Assembly (NCBI GenBank): GCA_028281525.1
Contig: JANQJR010000037.1
Location: 54,770 to 118,769, forward strand
From: Magnetovibrio sp.
Lineage (GTDB): Bacteria; Pseudomonadota; Alphaproteobacteria; Rhodospirillales; Magnetovibrionaceae
Direction of reading: 5' to 3'
Length of the DNA: 64,000 nt
Below, piece by piece: positions 8,349-18,501 of the stretch (the stretch's first letter is position 1; each line of letters begins with the position of its first letter). Below the pieces are notes generated by a model. It saw only the letters and a list, made by a program, of their open reading frames with translations. It was not told the origin of the DNA and ran no database searches. A program made the position numbers and the translations under genes.

Positions 8349-8522
8349 ATGCGCTATTATGTGAAAACCCGCGAAGATTCCGCCTCCCAATTGTCGCACC
8401 TTGCCGACGACCTAGTCGAACACCTGGGCGTCGAAGAGGCCTTGCGCATGTGCCGTGAAAACTCCTGGGACGGCGTCATCGATGAGATTCAAGGCCGCCT
8501 GAACCAAGGCGTGCAGCACTGA
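8349..8522 (+). CDS. Small hypothetical protein (57 residues)
   Basis: A short gene starting MRYYVKTRED and ending NQGVQH, with AAGGAG placed 7 bases before the ATG. Codon use fits the genome. The product is acidic and helical, with no membrane segment and a single Cys. The ribosome binding site and codon bias argue that it is real. I do not recognise the family. It lies upstream of, and convergent with, mobB. Confidence 0.65.
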   Translation: MRYYVKTREDSASQLSHLADDLVEHLGVEEALRMCRENSWDGVIDEIQGRLNQGVQH

Positions 8523-8607
8523 GCTGGAAATCGAGACCGTCAGGTCACAAGGCAGAGGCGCCCAAAGACGTGCTCGGCACGGGGAAAACCGTGCGATGCC
8601 TTATCCT

Positions 8608-9141
8608 TCACCTTTCTCCTTCCTGGCGCAGATACGCCACGACGAAGTCTGCGATACCGTCCACGTCGTTGATATCCAAAATCGGAATCGATATGTCCTG
8701 AACCGCCTCGTCCGTGGCCAGCGCCACCACACTGTCGTCGGTGCGGCACAGCAGTTTCTTGCCCAGTGACGGACGGTTGACCTCGATTTTCGGATAACGG
8801 TGAGACTTGAACCCTTCGATCAGCAAAATATCCACCGGAGCCATCTTGGCGATCAACGCATCCATCTCGTATTCGGGATCTTCGCGCAGTTCATGCAACA
8901 GCGCCCAGCGTTTCTTCGACGTCAGCAGGACTTCCCGGGCCCCGGCCTCGCGGTGGCGGTAGCTGTCCTTGCCGGGCTTGTCCATGTCGAAGTCGTGATG
9001 CGTGTGCTTCATGGTCGAGACCGAGAAACCGCGCTGGATCAGTTTCGGAATCAAGTCGCTCAGCAGGCTGGTCTTGCCGCTGCCGCTCCACCCGATGATG
9101 CCGACGATGTGTTTGGGGCCCCCCGCCGTTTGACTGTTCAC
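8608..9141 (-). CDS. mobB: Molybdopterin-guanine dinucleotide biosynthesis adaptor protein MobB
   Basis: A 177-residue P-loop GTP-binding protein that assists MobA in making the bis-MGD molybdenum cofactor. Walker A GWSGSGKTS, the STMKHTHHDFDMDKPGKDS region and LLIEGFK are typical of MobB. It overlaps hypC by 4 bases (ATGA), so the two are coupled. mobA is about 15 kb away in this window. Confidence 0.95.
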   Translation of the reverse strand: MNSQTAGGPKHIVGIIGWSGSGKTSLLSDLIPKLIQRGFSVSTMKHTHHDFDMDKPGKDSYRHREAGAREVLLTSKKRWALLHELREDPEYEMDALIAKMAPVDILLIEGFKSHRYPKIEVNRPSLGKKLLCRTDDSVVALATDEAVQDISIPILDINDVDGIADFVVAYLRQEGER

Positions 9142-9380
9142 GCGGGATCCGCCTGATCCAAGGCGTCGAGGATTTCGCCGAACAGTTCATAGGATTTGAG
9201 CGCATCTTCCTTGGGCACGATCTGCTGGGCGAATTTCAGGTGCACTTGCACATACTCGCCGACCTTCGGCGGCGCGTCGGCCATCAAGGTCAAATCGACC
9301 CAGCGCTCTTCGCCCAGCGCCGTGCAGCGCGCACGGGGCCCGTCGATTTCTTCCACCTTCATCGGCACGCTCAAGCACAT
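9138..9380 (-). CDS. hypC: Hydrogenase assembly chaperone, HypC/HupF family
   Basis: An 80-residue chaperone that carries the Fe(CN)2CO unit to the large subunit of [NiFe] hydrogenase. The MCLSVP start supplies the essential Cys2. The length and the acidic tail fit the family. It is divergent from the hydrogenase maturation protease gene, with a 71-base gap that should hold both promoters. The other hyp genes are not in the window. Confidence 0.93.
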   Translation of the reverse strand: MCLSVPMKVEEIDGPRARCTALGEERWVDLTLMADAPPKVGEYVQVHLKFAQQIVPKEDALKSYELFGEILDALDQADPA

Positions 9381-9451
9381 CTGTCCGTCACATCCTTTTC
9401 ACTGGCTCTGTCTTCCGAACTATGTATGCTCGCCGCCAAGGAGACAAGTCC

Positions 9452-9937
9452 ATGCTGACAAACGAACACATCATCTTGGTCCTGGGGCTCGGCAACGTCT
9501 TGCTGACGGACGAGGCCGTGGGGGTACGAGTGGTTGAAGCCCTAAGCGAAAAACCGGAAATCGATCAGCTTGGCGTCAAGCTCATGGACGGAGGCACCAT
9601 GGGGCTTTCGTTGCTGGTGGAAATGGAAGACTCCGATGCTCTGGTAATCATCGATGCGGCCCTGGTCGACGGCCCCCCCGGCACCATCGAAGTGTTCGAA
9701 GGCGAGGCCATGGACCACTTCCTGCGCCACCGTGGCCGGAGCCCGCACGACATCGGTTTGGACGACATTCTGGACGGCCTGCGCTTACGAGAGGCGGTAC
9801 CTGAACACCGCGCTCTGATCGGCATCCGCCCGGCGGTGCTGACCGTGGGCGAGGAATTGACCCCTGCTGTTGAAGGGGCGGTTGCCGCAGCTGCGCAGTC
9901 GGTTATTGACCTCATAATACGTTGGAAACAAATTTAG
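9452..9937 (+). CDS. [NiFe] hydrogenase maturation protease (HyaD/HupD family)
   Basis: A 161-residue endopeptidase that removes the C-terminal extension of the hydrogenase large subunit after nickel insertion. It shows the family start VLGLGNVLLTDEAVGVRV, with the nickel-sensing Glu/Asp, and the IIDAALVDGPPG region. The ATG at 9452 follows AAGGAG at 8 bases; an upstream in-frame start has no such site. It is the first gene of the plus-strand hydrogenase locus, and its target would be the large subunit at 13603-15321. Confidence 0.93.
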   Translation: MLTNEHIILVLGLGNVLLTDEAVGVRVVEALSEKPEIDQLGVKLMDGGTMGLSLLVEMEDSDALVIIDAALVDGPPGTIEVFEGEAMDHFLRHRGRSPHDIGLDDILDGLRLREAVPEHRALIGIRPAVLTVGEELTPAVEGAVAAAAQSVIDLIIRWKQI

Positions 9938-9963
9938 ATTAGTGCATCCTTATAATCTAAATT
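9931..9963. promoter_or_regulatory. AT-rich perfect dyad at the end of the protease gene
   Basis: AATTTAGATTA (9931-9941) and TAATCTAAATT (9953-9963) form a perfect 11-bp inverted repeat around an 11-base spacer, overlapping the stop codon of the maturation protease. There is no T-tract, so it is not an obvious terminator. A related CTAAATTA occurs again near 10012. It may be an operator for the downstream hydrogenase genes; this is inferred. Confidence 0.45.
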
Positions 9964-10081
9964 AGACAAGCCTTATATTTTACGTTACAATTATGTGAAT
10001 AAATTGCCATGCTAAATTAACTGTTATATGATCGATTCCTAATGGTAATCACCTGATAAAGTTTACTAGGGGACGACCTGC

Positions 10082-10522
10082 ATGGATTGCAAGCAACCCA
10101 ACGATCAAACCAGCGCTGAAATGGCCGACGTTCTGTCGTTTGTCACGACCGGAAACGCTCGCCCTCTCCTCCACGAAATCAGGCATGCTCTGGACAAACT
10201 TTTGGCCATCGGCGAAACCACAATCATCGATCTGGGCGCCCTGCCCTTCGGTCCGGGCGACGCGCGCGAGCTCGAAGACATCCTGGGCCAAGGTGAAATC
10301 GATGCAACCATGACGATTATGGGCAGGAGTCATGTTCGCGAAACCGGCGTGCCCGGCGTGTGGCGCATCGATCATTTCGATGAAGAGGACGAAGTGCAAT
10401 CGCGCTTCATCGAAATCACCTTCATGCCCGACATTTTGAAGACGCAACGCGAAGACGCCGAGCGGGGATTGGAACACCTGCGCGAACGTCTCGCGGAGCT
10501 TGAAGGCAACCGGCAAACTTGA
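10082..10522 (+). CDS. Hydrogenase expression/formation protein, HupH/HyaF-like
   Basis: A 146-residue cytoplasmic protein resembling the conserved HupH/HyaF C-terminal domain (pattern GETTIIDLGALPFGP, then IGRS-like 'MGRSHVRETGVPGVW'). HupH-family proteins help small-subunit Fe-S maturation. Typical members are about 280 residues, so this is a single-domain form. GGGGACG precedes the ATG. The small-subunit gene starts 32 bases downstream. Confidence 0.75.
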   Translation: MDCKQPNDQTSAEMADVLSFVTTGNARPLLHEIRHALDKLLAIGETTIIDLGALPFGPGDARELEDILGQGEIDATMTIMGRSHVRETGVPGVWRIDHFDEEDEVQSRFIEITFMPDILKTQREDAERGLEHLRERLAELEGNRQT

Positions 10523-10554
10523 GAGCCCACCTGGGCCGAAAGGGGTATTCTGTC

Positions 10555-11643
10555 ATGCCGAATAAACCGATGTTGAAGGACTTGATGAAAACGCACGGCG
10601 TCAGCCGGCGCGCTTTCATGAAATATTGCGCATCACTGGCTTCCGTGATGGCGCTGTCACCCGCCATGGTGCCGCGCATCGCCGAAGCTCTGGAAAATGC
10701 CCCAAGAACATCCGTGATCTGGTTGTCGTTCCAGGAATGCACCGGTTGCACGGAAGCCATCACGCGCTCCCACGCGCCGACCATCGAAGACATGATCTTC
10801 AACGCGATCTCTTTGGACTACCACCACACCCTGCAGGCGGCTTCCGGCCACGCGGCGGAAGAGGCGCGCGAACACGCCATGAAAGAGCACTGGGGCGAAT
10901 ACCTGGTGGTGGTCGACGGATCGATCCCCATCAAGGATCCGGGGTATTCGACCATTGCGGGGATTTCCAACCTCGACATGCTCAAGGATACAGCCGCCGG
11001 CGCGGCGGCGATCGTCTCGGTCGGCACCTGCGCGGCCTACGGCGGCGTCGGTCACGCCGACCCGAACCCCACCGGCGCGGTGGCGGTGTCGGAAATCATC
11101 AAGGACAAGCCGATCATCAACGTGCCCGGATGCCCGCCGATCCCGGTGGTGATGACCGGCGTGCTGGCGCACTTCCTATCGCTGGGCATTCCTGAACTGG
11201 ATGAATTGGGCCGCCCGAAGGCGTTCTTCGGCAACGCCATCCACGACCGCTGCTACCGCCGCCCGTTCTACGACAAGGGCCTGTTCGCCAATGGCTTCGA
11301 CGACGAAGGCGCGAAGGAAGGGTGGTGTCTCTACAAGCTCGGCTGCAAGGGCCCGACCACCAAGGCAGCCTGCGCCACCGTGAAATGGAACAACGGCGTC
11401 AGCTTCCCCATCGAAGCGGGCCACCCGTGCCTGGGCTGCACGGAACCGGACTTCTGGGACAACGGCGGTTTCTACAAACCGCTCTCGGTCCCGTCCGGCG
11501 ATTACCGCAGGCTGGGCCTCGCCGCCGTTGCGGGCGGCGCCGCTGCCGGTGTAGCGGGCGGATTGCTCGCCAAGGCCACCAAGGCCAAGGCCGCCAAGGC
11601 ACACGAAACCGTGGACGCCCACGACCTGGAGAAATCGTCATGA
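10555..11643 (+). CDS. hynS: [NiFe] hydrogenase small subunit (Isp-type, group 1e-like)
   Basis: A 362-residue electron-transfer subunit. The N terminus has a Tat signal (SRRAFMK, then a hydrophobic run), implying export as a folded heterodimer. Fe-S ligands appear as CTGC, GTCAAYGG and GCPP (proximal), HDRCYRR...WCLYKLGCKGP (distal), and C...HPCLGC (medial). A hydrophobic, Gly/Ala-rich C-terminal segment anchors it in the membrane. AAAGGGG precedes the ATG at 10555. The gene order small subunit-isp1-isp2-large subunit is that of HynSL in purple sulfur bacteria and Aquifex. Confidence 0.95.
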   Translation: MPNKPMLKDLMKTHGVSRRAFMKYCASLASVMALSPAMVPRIAEALENAPRTSVIWLSFQECTGCTEAITRSHAPTIEDMIFNAISLDYHHTLQAASGHAAEEAREHAMKEHWGEYLVVVDGSIPIKDPGYSTIAGISNLDMLKDTAAGAAAIVSVGTCAAYGGVGHADPNPTGAVAVSEIIKDKPIINVPGCPPIPVVMTGVLAHFLSLGIPELDELGRPKAFFGNAIHDRCYRRPFYDKGLFANGFDDEGAKEGWCLYKLGCKGPTTKAACATVKWNNGVSFPIEAGHPCLGCTEPDFWDNGGFYKPLSVPSGDYRRLGLAAVAGGAAAGVAGGLLAKATKAKAAKAHETVDAHDLEKSS

Positions 11644-12305
11644 ACAACGAAGCGTTCGACCTTCTGATGTGGGCGCGCGGACCCGCGTTCGACATCGCCA
11701 TCATCATTTTCCTCGGCGGCATCGTGCTGCGCGTGGTGGAAATCCTCGTCCTGGGCCGTAAGAAGGATATGGCGCCGCCCAAGGGCAACCCGGTGGGCCA
11801 AGGCATTCGCACGGTGTTTTCGCGCACCTCGCCACCCGAAGGACTGGTGAAGTTCGCGCCGATCACCTACATCGGCGGGTACATCTTCCACATCGGCTTC
11901 TTCATCGCGTTCTTCTTCTTCGCCCCGCACATCGCGTTGTTCGAAGACGCTTTCGGCATCTCCTGGCCGGGCTGGGGGCGCGCGATCATCGAAGGCGCCA
12001 CAGCGTTGGCGCTGCTGGCGTTGATCGCGTTGTTCTACACGCGCATCAGCGATCCGATCCGCCGCTCGCTCACCACCTTCGACGACTATATCGTTCTGAT
12101 CTTGAGCGCCCTGCCCCTGATCACCGGTTATGTCGCGGTGAACAAGCTGTTCGGCGATCCGACCTTTATGATGGCGCTGCACGTGCTCAGCGTGAACGCG
12201 CTATTGATCGCCTTCCCGTTCACCAAGCTGATGCACGCCGTAACGTTCGTGATGGCGCGCTACTACAACGGCACCATCCAAGGCCGGAAAGGAGCTGAAT
12301 CATGA
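11640..12305 (+). CDS. isp1: Isp1: membrane b-type cytochrome of the hydrogenase complex
   Basis: A 221-residue integral membrane protein with about five helices. It belongs to the NarI/DsrM-type respiratory cytochrome b family that acts as quinone-side partner of Isp-type hydrogenases. Histidines in GGYIFHIGF, MALHVLS and KLMHAVTF are candidate haem ligands. Its ATG overlaps the small-subunit stop and its stop overlaps the isp2 start (ATGA both times), so the complex is translated in a coupled manner. Confidence 0.9.
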   Translation: MNNEAFDLLMWARGPAFDIAIIIFLGGIVLRVVEILVLGRKKDMAPPKGNPVGQGIRTVFSRTSPPEGLVKFAPITYIGGYIFHIGFFIAFFFFAPHIALFEDAFGISWPGWGRAIIEGATALALLALIALFYTRISDPIRRSLTTFDDYIVLILSALPLITGYVAVNKLFGDPTFMMALHVLSVNALLIAFPFTKLMHAVTFVMARYYNGTIQGRKGAES

Positions 12306-13585
12306 CTGCGACTTTGGAACGCGGCCTCAATGCGCTGCGCGAACAAATCGACGCCCCCGTCGCCAGCTTCTTTTCGAGCTGCGTGAGCTGCGGGCTATGC
12401 GCCGAAGCGTGCCTGTTCTACCGCGCAACGGAGGACCCCAAGTACATTCCGATCCGCAAAGTGGAACTGATGCGTCGCATTTGGTCGCGTGAGTTCACGC
12501 TTCTGGGCCGCATCGCCGGCATGTTCGGCCTGGTCAAGAATGTCACCGATCAGGACCTGAGCGATTGGGAAACCCTGGTCTACGACAGCTGCACCATGTG
12601 CGGACGCTGCACCCTGGTGTGCCCGGTGGGCAACGACATCACCATGATGATCCGCAAGATGCGCGAAGGCATGTCGGCCGCGGGTCACGCCCCGGTCGAA
12701 CTGATCGGCGCGGCGCAACGCCACACCGACGGCAACAGCCCAATGGGCGACTTGAGCAAAGCCATCCAAGCCCAAGTGAAAAACGCCATCAACGAAACCG
12801 GCATCGAAATCGAATTCGACAAACCCGGGGTGGATTACATGGCGATCCTGTCCGCCCAGGAAATCGCCGAATTCCCGGACGTGCTGGCCGCGATGGCGCG
12901 CATCTTCAAGAAAGCGGGCCTGACCTGGACCATCGCCAGCGACGCGTTCGAAGCGACCAACGTCGGCATCCAGTTGGGCAGCCGCGACGTGGCGCGCAAA
13001 CTGGTGCAACGCGTCGTGGACGCGGCTGAGAGGCTGGGCGTCAAGGGCGTAATCAGCCCCGAATGCGGCCACGCCTATCAGGCCTTGCGCTGGGAAGGCC
13101 CGAACCTGATCGGACGCGCCTATAATTTCGAGGTGATCCACATCGTCGAATTGCTGGACAAACTGCGCGCCGAAGGCCGCTTGAAGACCAAGGGCAAAAA
13201 TTCGCAACGCGTCACCTTCCACGACCCGTGTCAGATCAACCGCCGCGGCGGCATCAACAAAGAGCCGCGCCGCCTGCTCAACATGTTCTCGGAAGATTTC
13301 GTCGAAACCGACGACGCTGGCACGTTTAACTGGTGCTGCGGCGGCGGTGGCGGCGTGGGCGCGAACGAGCGTGCGGAACCGTTGCGCCACCAAGCCTTCA
13401 AGATGAAGAAGGTGCAACTCGACAAGGTCGAGCCGGACGTGGTCGTAACCATGTGCGCGTACTGCCACCACACGCTCGACAACGTGTTCGAAGAATTCGA
13501 CATGGAACAGGAAATCGTCGGCCTGACCGAACTGGTCGCGGAATACTTAGATGACGACGACGCCGGCAGCGGCGAGAAAGCCTGA
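12302..13585 (+). CDS. isp2: Isp2: HdrD/DsrK-like iron-sulfur protein of the hydrogenase complex
   Basis: A 427-residue cytoplasmic Fe-S protein. Two ferredoxin-type [4Fe-4S] motifs lie near the N terminus (CVSCGLCAEAC and CTMCGRCTLVC). The C-terminal half has heterodisulfide-reductase CCG-type cysteines (CQINRRGG, then WCCGGGGG and CAYCHH); the first CCG domain is degenerate (ECGHAYQ). Proteins of this kind connect hydrogenase electrons to thiol/disulfide or sulfur chemistry together with Isp1. The gene overlaps isp1 by 4 bases. Confidence 0.92.
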   Translation: MTATLERGLNALREQIDAPVASFFSSCVSCGLCAEACLFYRATEDPKYIPIRKVELMRRIWSREFTLLGRIAGMFGLVKNVTDQDLSDWETLVYDSCTMCGRCTLVCPVGNDITMMIRKMREGMSAAGHAPVELIGAAQRHTDGNSPMGDLSKAIQAQVKNAINETGIEIEFDKPGVDYMAILSAQEIAEFPDVLAAMARIFKKAGLTWTIASDAFEATNVGIQLGSRDVARKLVQRVVDAAERLGVKGVISPECGHAYQALRWEGPNLIGRAYNFEVIHIVELLDKLRAEGRLKTKGKNSQRVTFHDPCQINRRGGINKEPRRLLNMFSEDFVETDDAGTFNWCCGGGGGVGANERAEPLRHQAFKMKKVQLDKVEPDVVVTMCAYCHHTLDNVFEEFDMEQEIVGLTELVAEYLDDDDAGSGEKA

Positions 13586-13602
13586 GATAAGGGAGCCAAG
13601 AC

Positions 13603-15321
<1,719 letters not shown>

Positions 15322-15346
15322 ACTCCCTCACCTCATGCACATATGC

Positions 15347-15378
15347 AAAGGGCGGCTTTCGAGCCGCCCTTTTTGTTT
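15347..15378 (+). terminator. Rho-independent terminator of the hydrogenase operon
   Basis: An 11-bp stem (AAAGGGCGGCT / AGCCGCCCTTT) with a TTCG loop and a T-rich tail begins 26 bases after the large-subunit stop. It ends the hydrogenase transcript. Confidence 0.93.
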
Positions 15379-15528
15379 TGGGCATGCACCCTCATGAAAA
15401 AATACAACTATACAGGGATGTATATAAAAAACACATTCATAAGTTTCATTTAAATTGTTATCATAATTTGATCATTGCATAAAAAAACATAATGCACCCA
15501 GCCAGGCGTTGTCTCGGAGAACAAACCG

Positions 15529-17541
15529 ATGGACTTTCTCAAAAAATTCAGAATTTCGACCAAAGTGTTTACCGGCTTTGGCGCTGTGTTGCTTTTGCTG
15601 ACGGTTGTGGCCTTCGTGGGCGTCATCAATCTCAACGGCGCGGATACGAACTTCAGCCATTACCGCAGTTTGGCGCGCGAAACGAACCAGGCGGGGCGTA
15701 TCCAGGCCAACATGTTGATGACGCGCATGAACGTCAAAAACTTTGTCATCAGCGCCAGTGACGAAACCATCAAAGGCGTCCACGCGCGTGCGGAAACGAC
15801 CTTGAAGCTGATTCCTGAAGCACGCGCGCTGACGGACAATGCCCAGTTTCTATCCGTGATCGACAATCTTGAAAAACAGCTTCAAGCCTACGTGTCCTTC
15901 TTCAACGAAGTGACCGAAAAGCAAGACCGGCGAAACGAACTGGTCAACGAAACACTGAACATCACCGGCCCGCAAATGGAACGCAAACTGTCCGAGATCA
16001 TGAGAAGCGCGTTTGATGACGGCGACGCGGAAGCGGCTTACCGCGCAGGCATGACGTTGCGCAATTTGCTTCTTGCACGCCTGTATGTGATCAAGTTCCT
16101 GGTTGAAAACGACCAAGCCTCTTATGAGCGCGTGATGAAAGAAATGAAAGAGATGGGCGAAAATGAAAAAGTCCTTTTCGCAAACCTGCAAAACCCCCAA
16201 CGCCGCAGTCTGGCGTCAGAGATTAAGGAACTGGTCCCAGTTTACGCATCCGCGTTCGAAGAGGTTTACCAAACCATCAACGCACGCAACGGCATCATCA
16301 AAGGCGAACTGGATCGCATTGGCCCGGAAGTCGCGGATGAGATCGAAAAGCTAAAATTGAACATCAAGGCGCAACAAGACGATCTGGGGCCACGCGCGGA
16401 AGCGGAAATCAACACGGCCCTCATGACCGTGATCATCGTTTCGGTGATCGCGTTCTTGTTCGGCATAGTCGCGGCCTTTGTCATCGGCAAGGGCATTTCC
16501 AGCCCTGTGGTCAATATGACCAACGCCATGTCCAAACTGGCGGATGGCGACAAGGAAAGTGACATCCCGGCCCAAGATCACAAGGATGAAATCGGTCACA
16601 TGGCCAAGGCTGTCCAGGTGTTCAAAGACAACATGATCAAGGCCGACAATTTGGCGGCGGAACAAGAAGCCTCCCGGGCGGAACGCGAGAAGCGCGCTGA
16701 GATGGTCGAAAACCTAACCCATCGCTTCGATGGCGACGTCAGTGGCGTCATCGAAACCGTAGCGTCGGCCGCAACCGAAATGGATGGCACCGCGTCCAGT
16801 ATGTCAAACACAGCCGATCAAACATCCGAGCAAGCCACCATGGCAGCCGGTGCGGCGGAAGAAGCCTCGACCAATGTTCAAACGGTCGCCAGCGCGGCCG
16901 AAGAACTGTCCAGCTCCATCTCCGAAATCTCGCGCCAGGTGGCGCAATCGACGCAGATCGCCGGCACCGCCGTGGTCGAAGTCGACGGCGCCAATGAAAA
17001 AGTTCAAGGCCTGGCCGAAGCGGCCAACAAGATCGGCGAAGTGGTGGCCCTGATCACCGACATCGCGGACCAGACCAATCTGCTGGCGTTGAACGCGACC
17101 ATCGGAGCGGCGCGCGCGGGTGAGGCCGGCAAGGGCTTCGCGGTGGTGGCGTCCGAAGTGAAGAACTTGGCCAACCAGACCGCCAAGGCAACCGAAGAAA
17201 TCTCCGCCCAGATCGGCGGTATCCAGGGCGCGACCCAAGACGCGGTCCACGCCATCGGATCCATCGGCGGCATCATCAATCAGATGAACGAGATCGCCTC
17301 GACCATCGCGTCTGCCGTCGAACAGCAGGGCGCGGCAACTCAAGAGATCGCGCGCAACGTCGAACAGGCCTCGAGCGGCACCAGCGAGGTTTCGACCAAC
17401 ATCGTCAACGTCACCAAAGCCGCAGCCGAAACCGGGCAAGCTGCGGGATCCGTGCGTGAATCGGCGCAAAACCTTTCCACACAGACGGAAACCCTGCGGG
17501 GCATCGTGCAAAAATTCCTCACGGATGTGCGCGCCGCTTAA
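15529..17541 (+). CDS. Methyl-accepting chemotaxis protein with a large helical periplasmic sensor
   Basis: A 670-residue chemoreceptor. The first membrane helix is at about 13-34, followed by a long all-helical periplasmic region (about 40-295) of HBM-like type, the second helix (about 300-322), a HAMP domain, and the methyl-accepting signalling domain (about 400-660). The hairpin tip reads LLALNATIGAARAGE, where receptors normally have LLALNATIEAARAGE; residue 526 is Gly (codon 17104-17106). GGAG precedes the ATG. It stands alone after the hydrogenase terminator. Confidence 0.95.
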   Translation: MDFLKKFRISTKVFTGFGAVLLLLTVVAFVGVINLNGADTNFSHYRSLARETNQAGRIQANMLMTRMNVKNFVISASDETIKGVHARAETTLKLIPEARALTDNAQFLSVIDNLEKQLQAYVSFFNEVTEKQDRRNELVNETLNITGPQMERKLSEIMRSAFDDGDAEAAYRAGMTLRNLLLARLYVIKFLVENDQASYERVMKEMKEMGENEKVLFANLQNPQRRSLASEIKELVPVYASAFEEVYQTINARNGIIKGELDRIGPEVADEIEKLKLNIKAQQDDLGPRAEAEINTALMTVIIVSVIAFLFGIVAAFVIGKGISSPVVNMTNAMSKLADGDKESDIPAQDHKDEIGHMAKAVQVFKDNMIKADNLAAEQEASRAEREKRAEMVENLTHRFDGDVSGVIETVASAATEMDGTASSMSNTADQTSEQATMAAGAAEEASTNVQTVASAAEELSSSISEISRQVAQSTQIAGTAVVEVDGANEKVQGLAEAANKIGEVVALITDIADQTNLLALNATIGAARAGEAGKGFAVVASEVKNLANQTAKATEEISAQIGGIQGATQDAVHAIGSIGGIINQMNEIASTIASAVEQQGAATQEIARNVEQASSGTSEVSTNIVNVTKAAAETGQAAGSVRESAQNLSTQTETLRGIVQKFLTDVRAA

Positions 17542-17573
17542 CAAAGCCCGGTACGAAAAACGGAGGGCGTCTT

Positions 17574-18428
17574 TCAAGCCGCAGCGTTGAAATCGGGCGG
17601 GATCAAGTCTGCGATGACGGGCGCGAATTCGGGACAGAAGTGCGCGACGCCTTCCAGGATGCCCGCGGCGTAGTTGCCGTTGAGCCCGAAGAAACCGCCT
17701 TGGGCGATGTAGGTGTTGGCCGGGTCGGCCTGCGTCACGGCGGCGCGCACATCGTCGTCCGCATTGGCGACCAGGGTGGAATGGATCGGGCTCAAGATCA
17801 CATCCAGATCGTTGCCGCTGTCTCCGGAAAAGACCGCGTGGTCGGCGTCATAGTGCTCACTCGCCATCAGGAACTCGATGGCGTGGCGCTTGCTGGCGCG
17901 CACGGGCAGGATATCCAACAGGCCGACGCCCTGCTCTTCGTCGATGCTCCAGATCACCTTGGGGCGAATGCCGTTGGCGCCCAGGCGCGCTTCCACATCC
18001 TGGATCACGGCCTCGGAATCCTCGCCCAAGTCCACGTAGTAGCTGAGCTTGTGGGTGTTCTGCTTGTCCAGTTCCTGCATGCACAGTCCGGGCAGGTCGT
18101 AGACCAGATTGTGCAAGGTGTCGGCGCGGTGCCCGCACCAGTCGCCGCCGATGTCGTCTTCCCACGGCTGCCAGTGCAACCAAGCGGAGCCTTCCATGTG
18201 GTAAATGGTGGTGCCCACGTCGGCGATGGCGAAGTCGGGAACCGGCAGGCCGTAATCCTTGATCGCCTGTTGGATCAGGCCGCGATGGCGTCCTGAAACG
18301 TAAGCCAAAGTCACGTCGTCGCGCGCGACCAGCCTGGAAAAGATATCCCGCACACCGGGCGTTTCGTCCTGGCGTCCGTTCGGAATGAGCGTGCGGTCCA
18401 GGTCCGTACAAATTAAAATTTTGCGCAT
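17574..18428 (-). CDS. HAD-superfamily phosphatase (sucrose-phosphatase-like, HAD-IIB)
   Basis: A 284-residue cytoplasmic hydrolase. HAD motif I is TDLDRTL, motif II is YVSGR, a conserved Lys follows (RASKRHA), and motif IV is FSGDSGNDLDV. The organisation matches the sucrose-6-phosphate phosphatase / HAD-IIB group with a C2 cap. The substrate is probably a phosphorylated sugar or compatible-solute precursor, but no matching synthase lies next to it. It is convergent with the chemoreceptor gene. Confidence 0.85.
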   Translation of the reverse strand: MRKILICTDLDRTLIPNGRQDETPGVRDIFSRLVARDDVTLAYVSGRHRGLIQQAIKDYGLPVPDFAIADVGTTIYHMEGSAWLHWQPWEDDIGGDWCGHRADTLHNLVYDLPGLCMQELDKQNTHKLSYYVDLGEDSEAVIQDVEARLGANGIRPKVIWSIDEEQGVGLLDILPVRASKRHAIEFLMASEHYDADHAVFSGDSGNDLDVILSPIHSTLVANADDDVRAAVTQADPANTYIAQGGFFGLNGNYAAGILEGVAHFCPEFAPVIADLIPPDFNAAA

Positions 18429-18501
18429 GGCGCGGTTCTGATTCCCATTTCGTTCACGCGCCCTTCTAACAAATGTATTTGAAGGTTATGTGATGGTGCG
18501 T

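Noticed and set aside
8146..8349. 67-codon plus-strand frame before the 57-residue gene
   Set aside because: No ribosome site and improbable composition; it overlaps the ribosome binding site of the better-supported gene at 8349.
9938..10081. Sigma-54 promoter for the hydrogenase genes
   Set aside because: No TGGCAC-N5-TTGC-like -24/-12 pair is visible in the gap.
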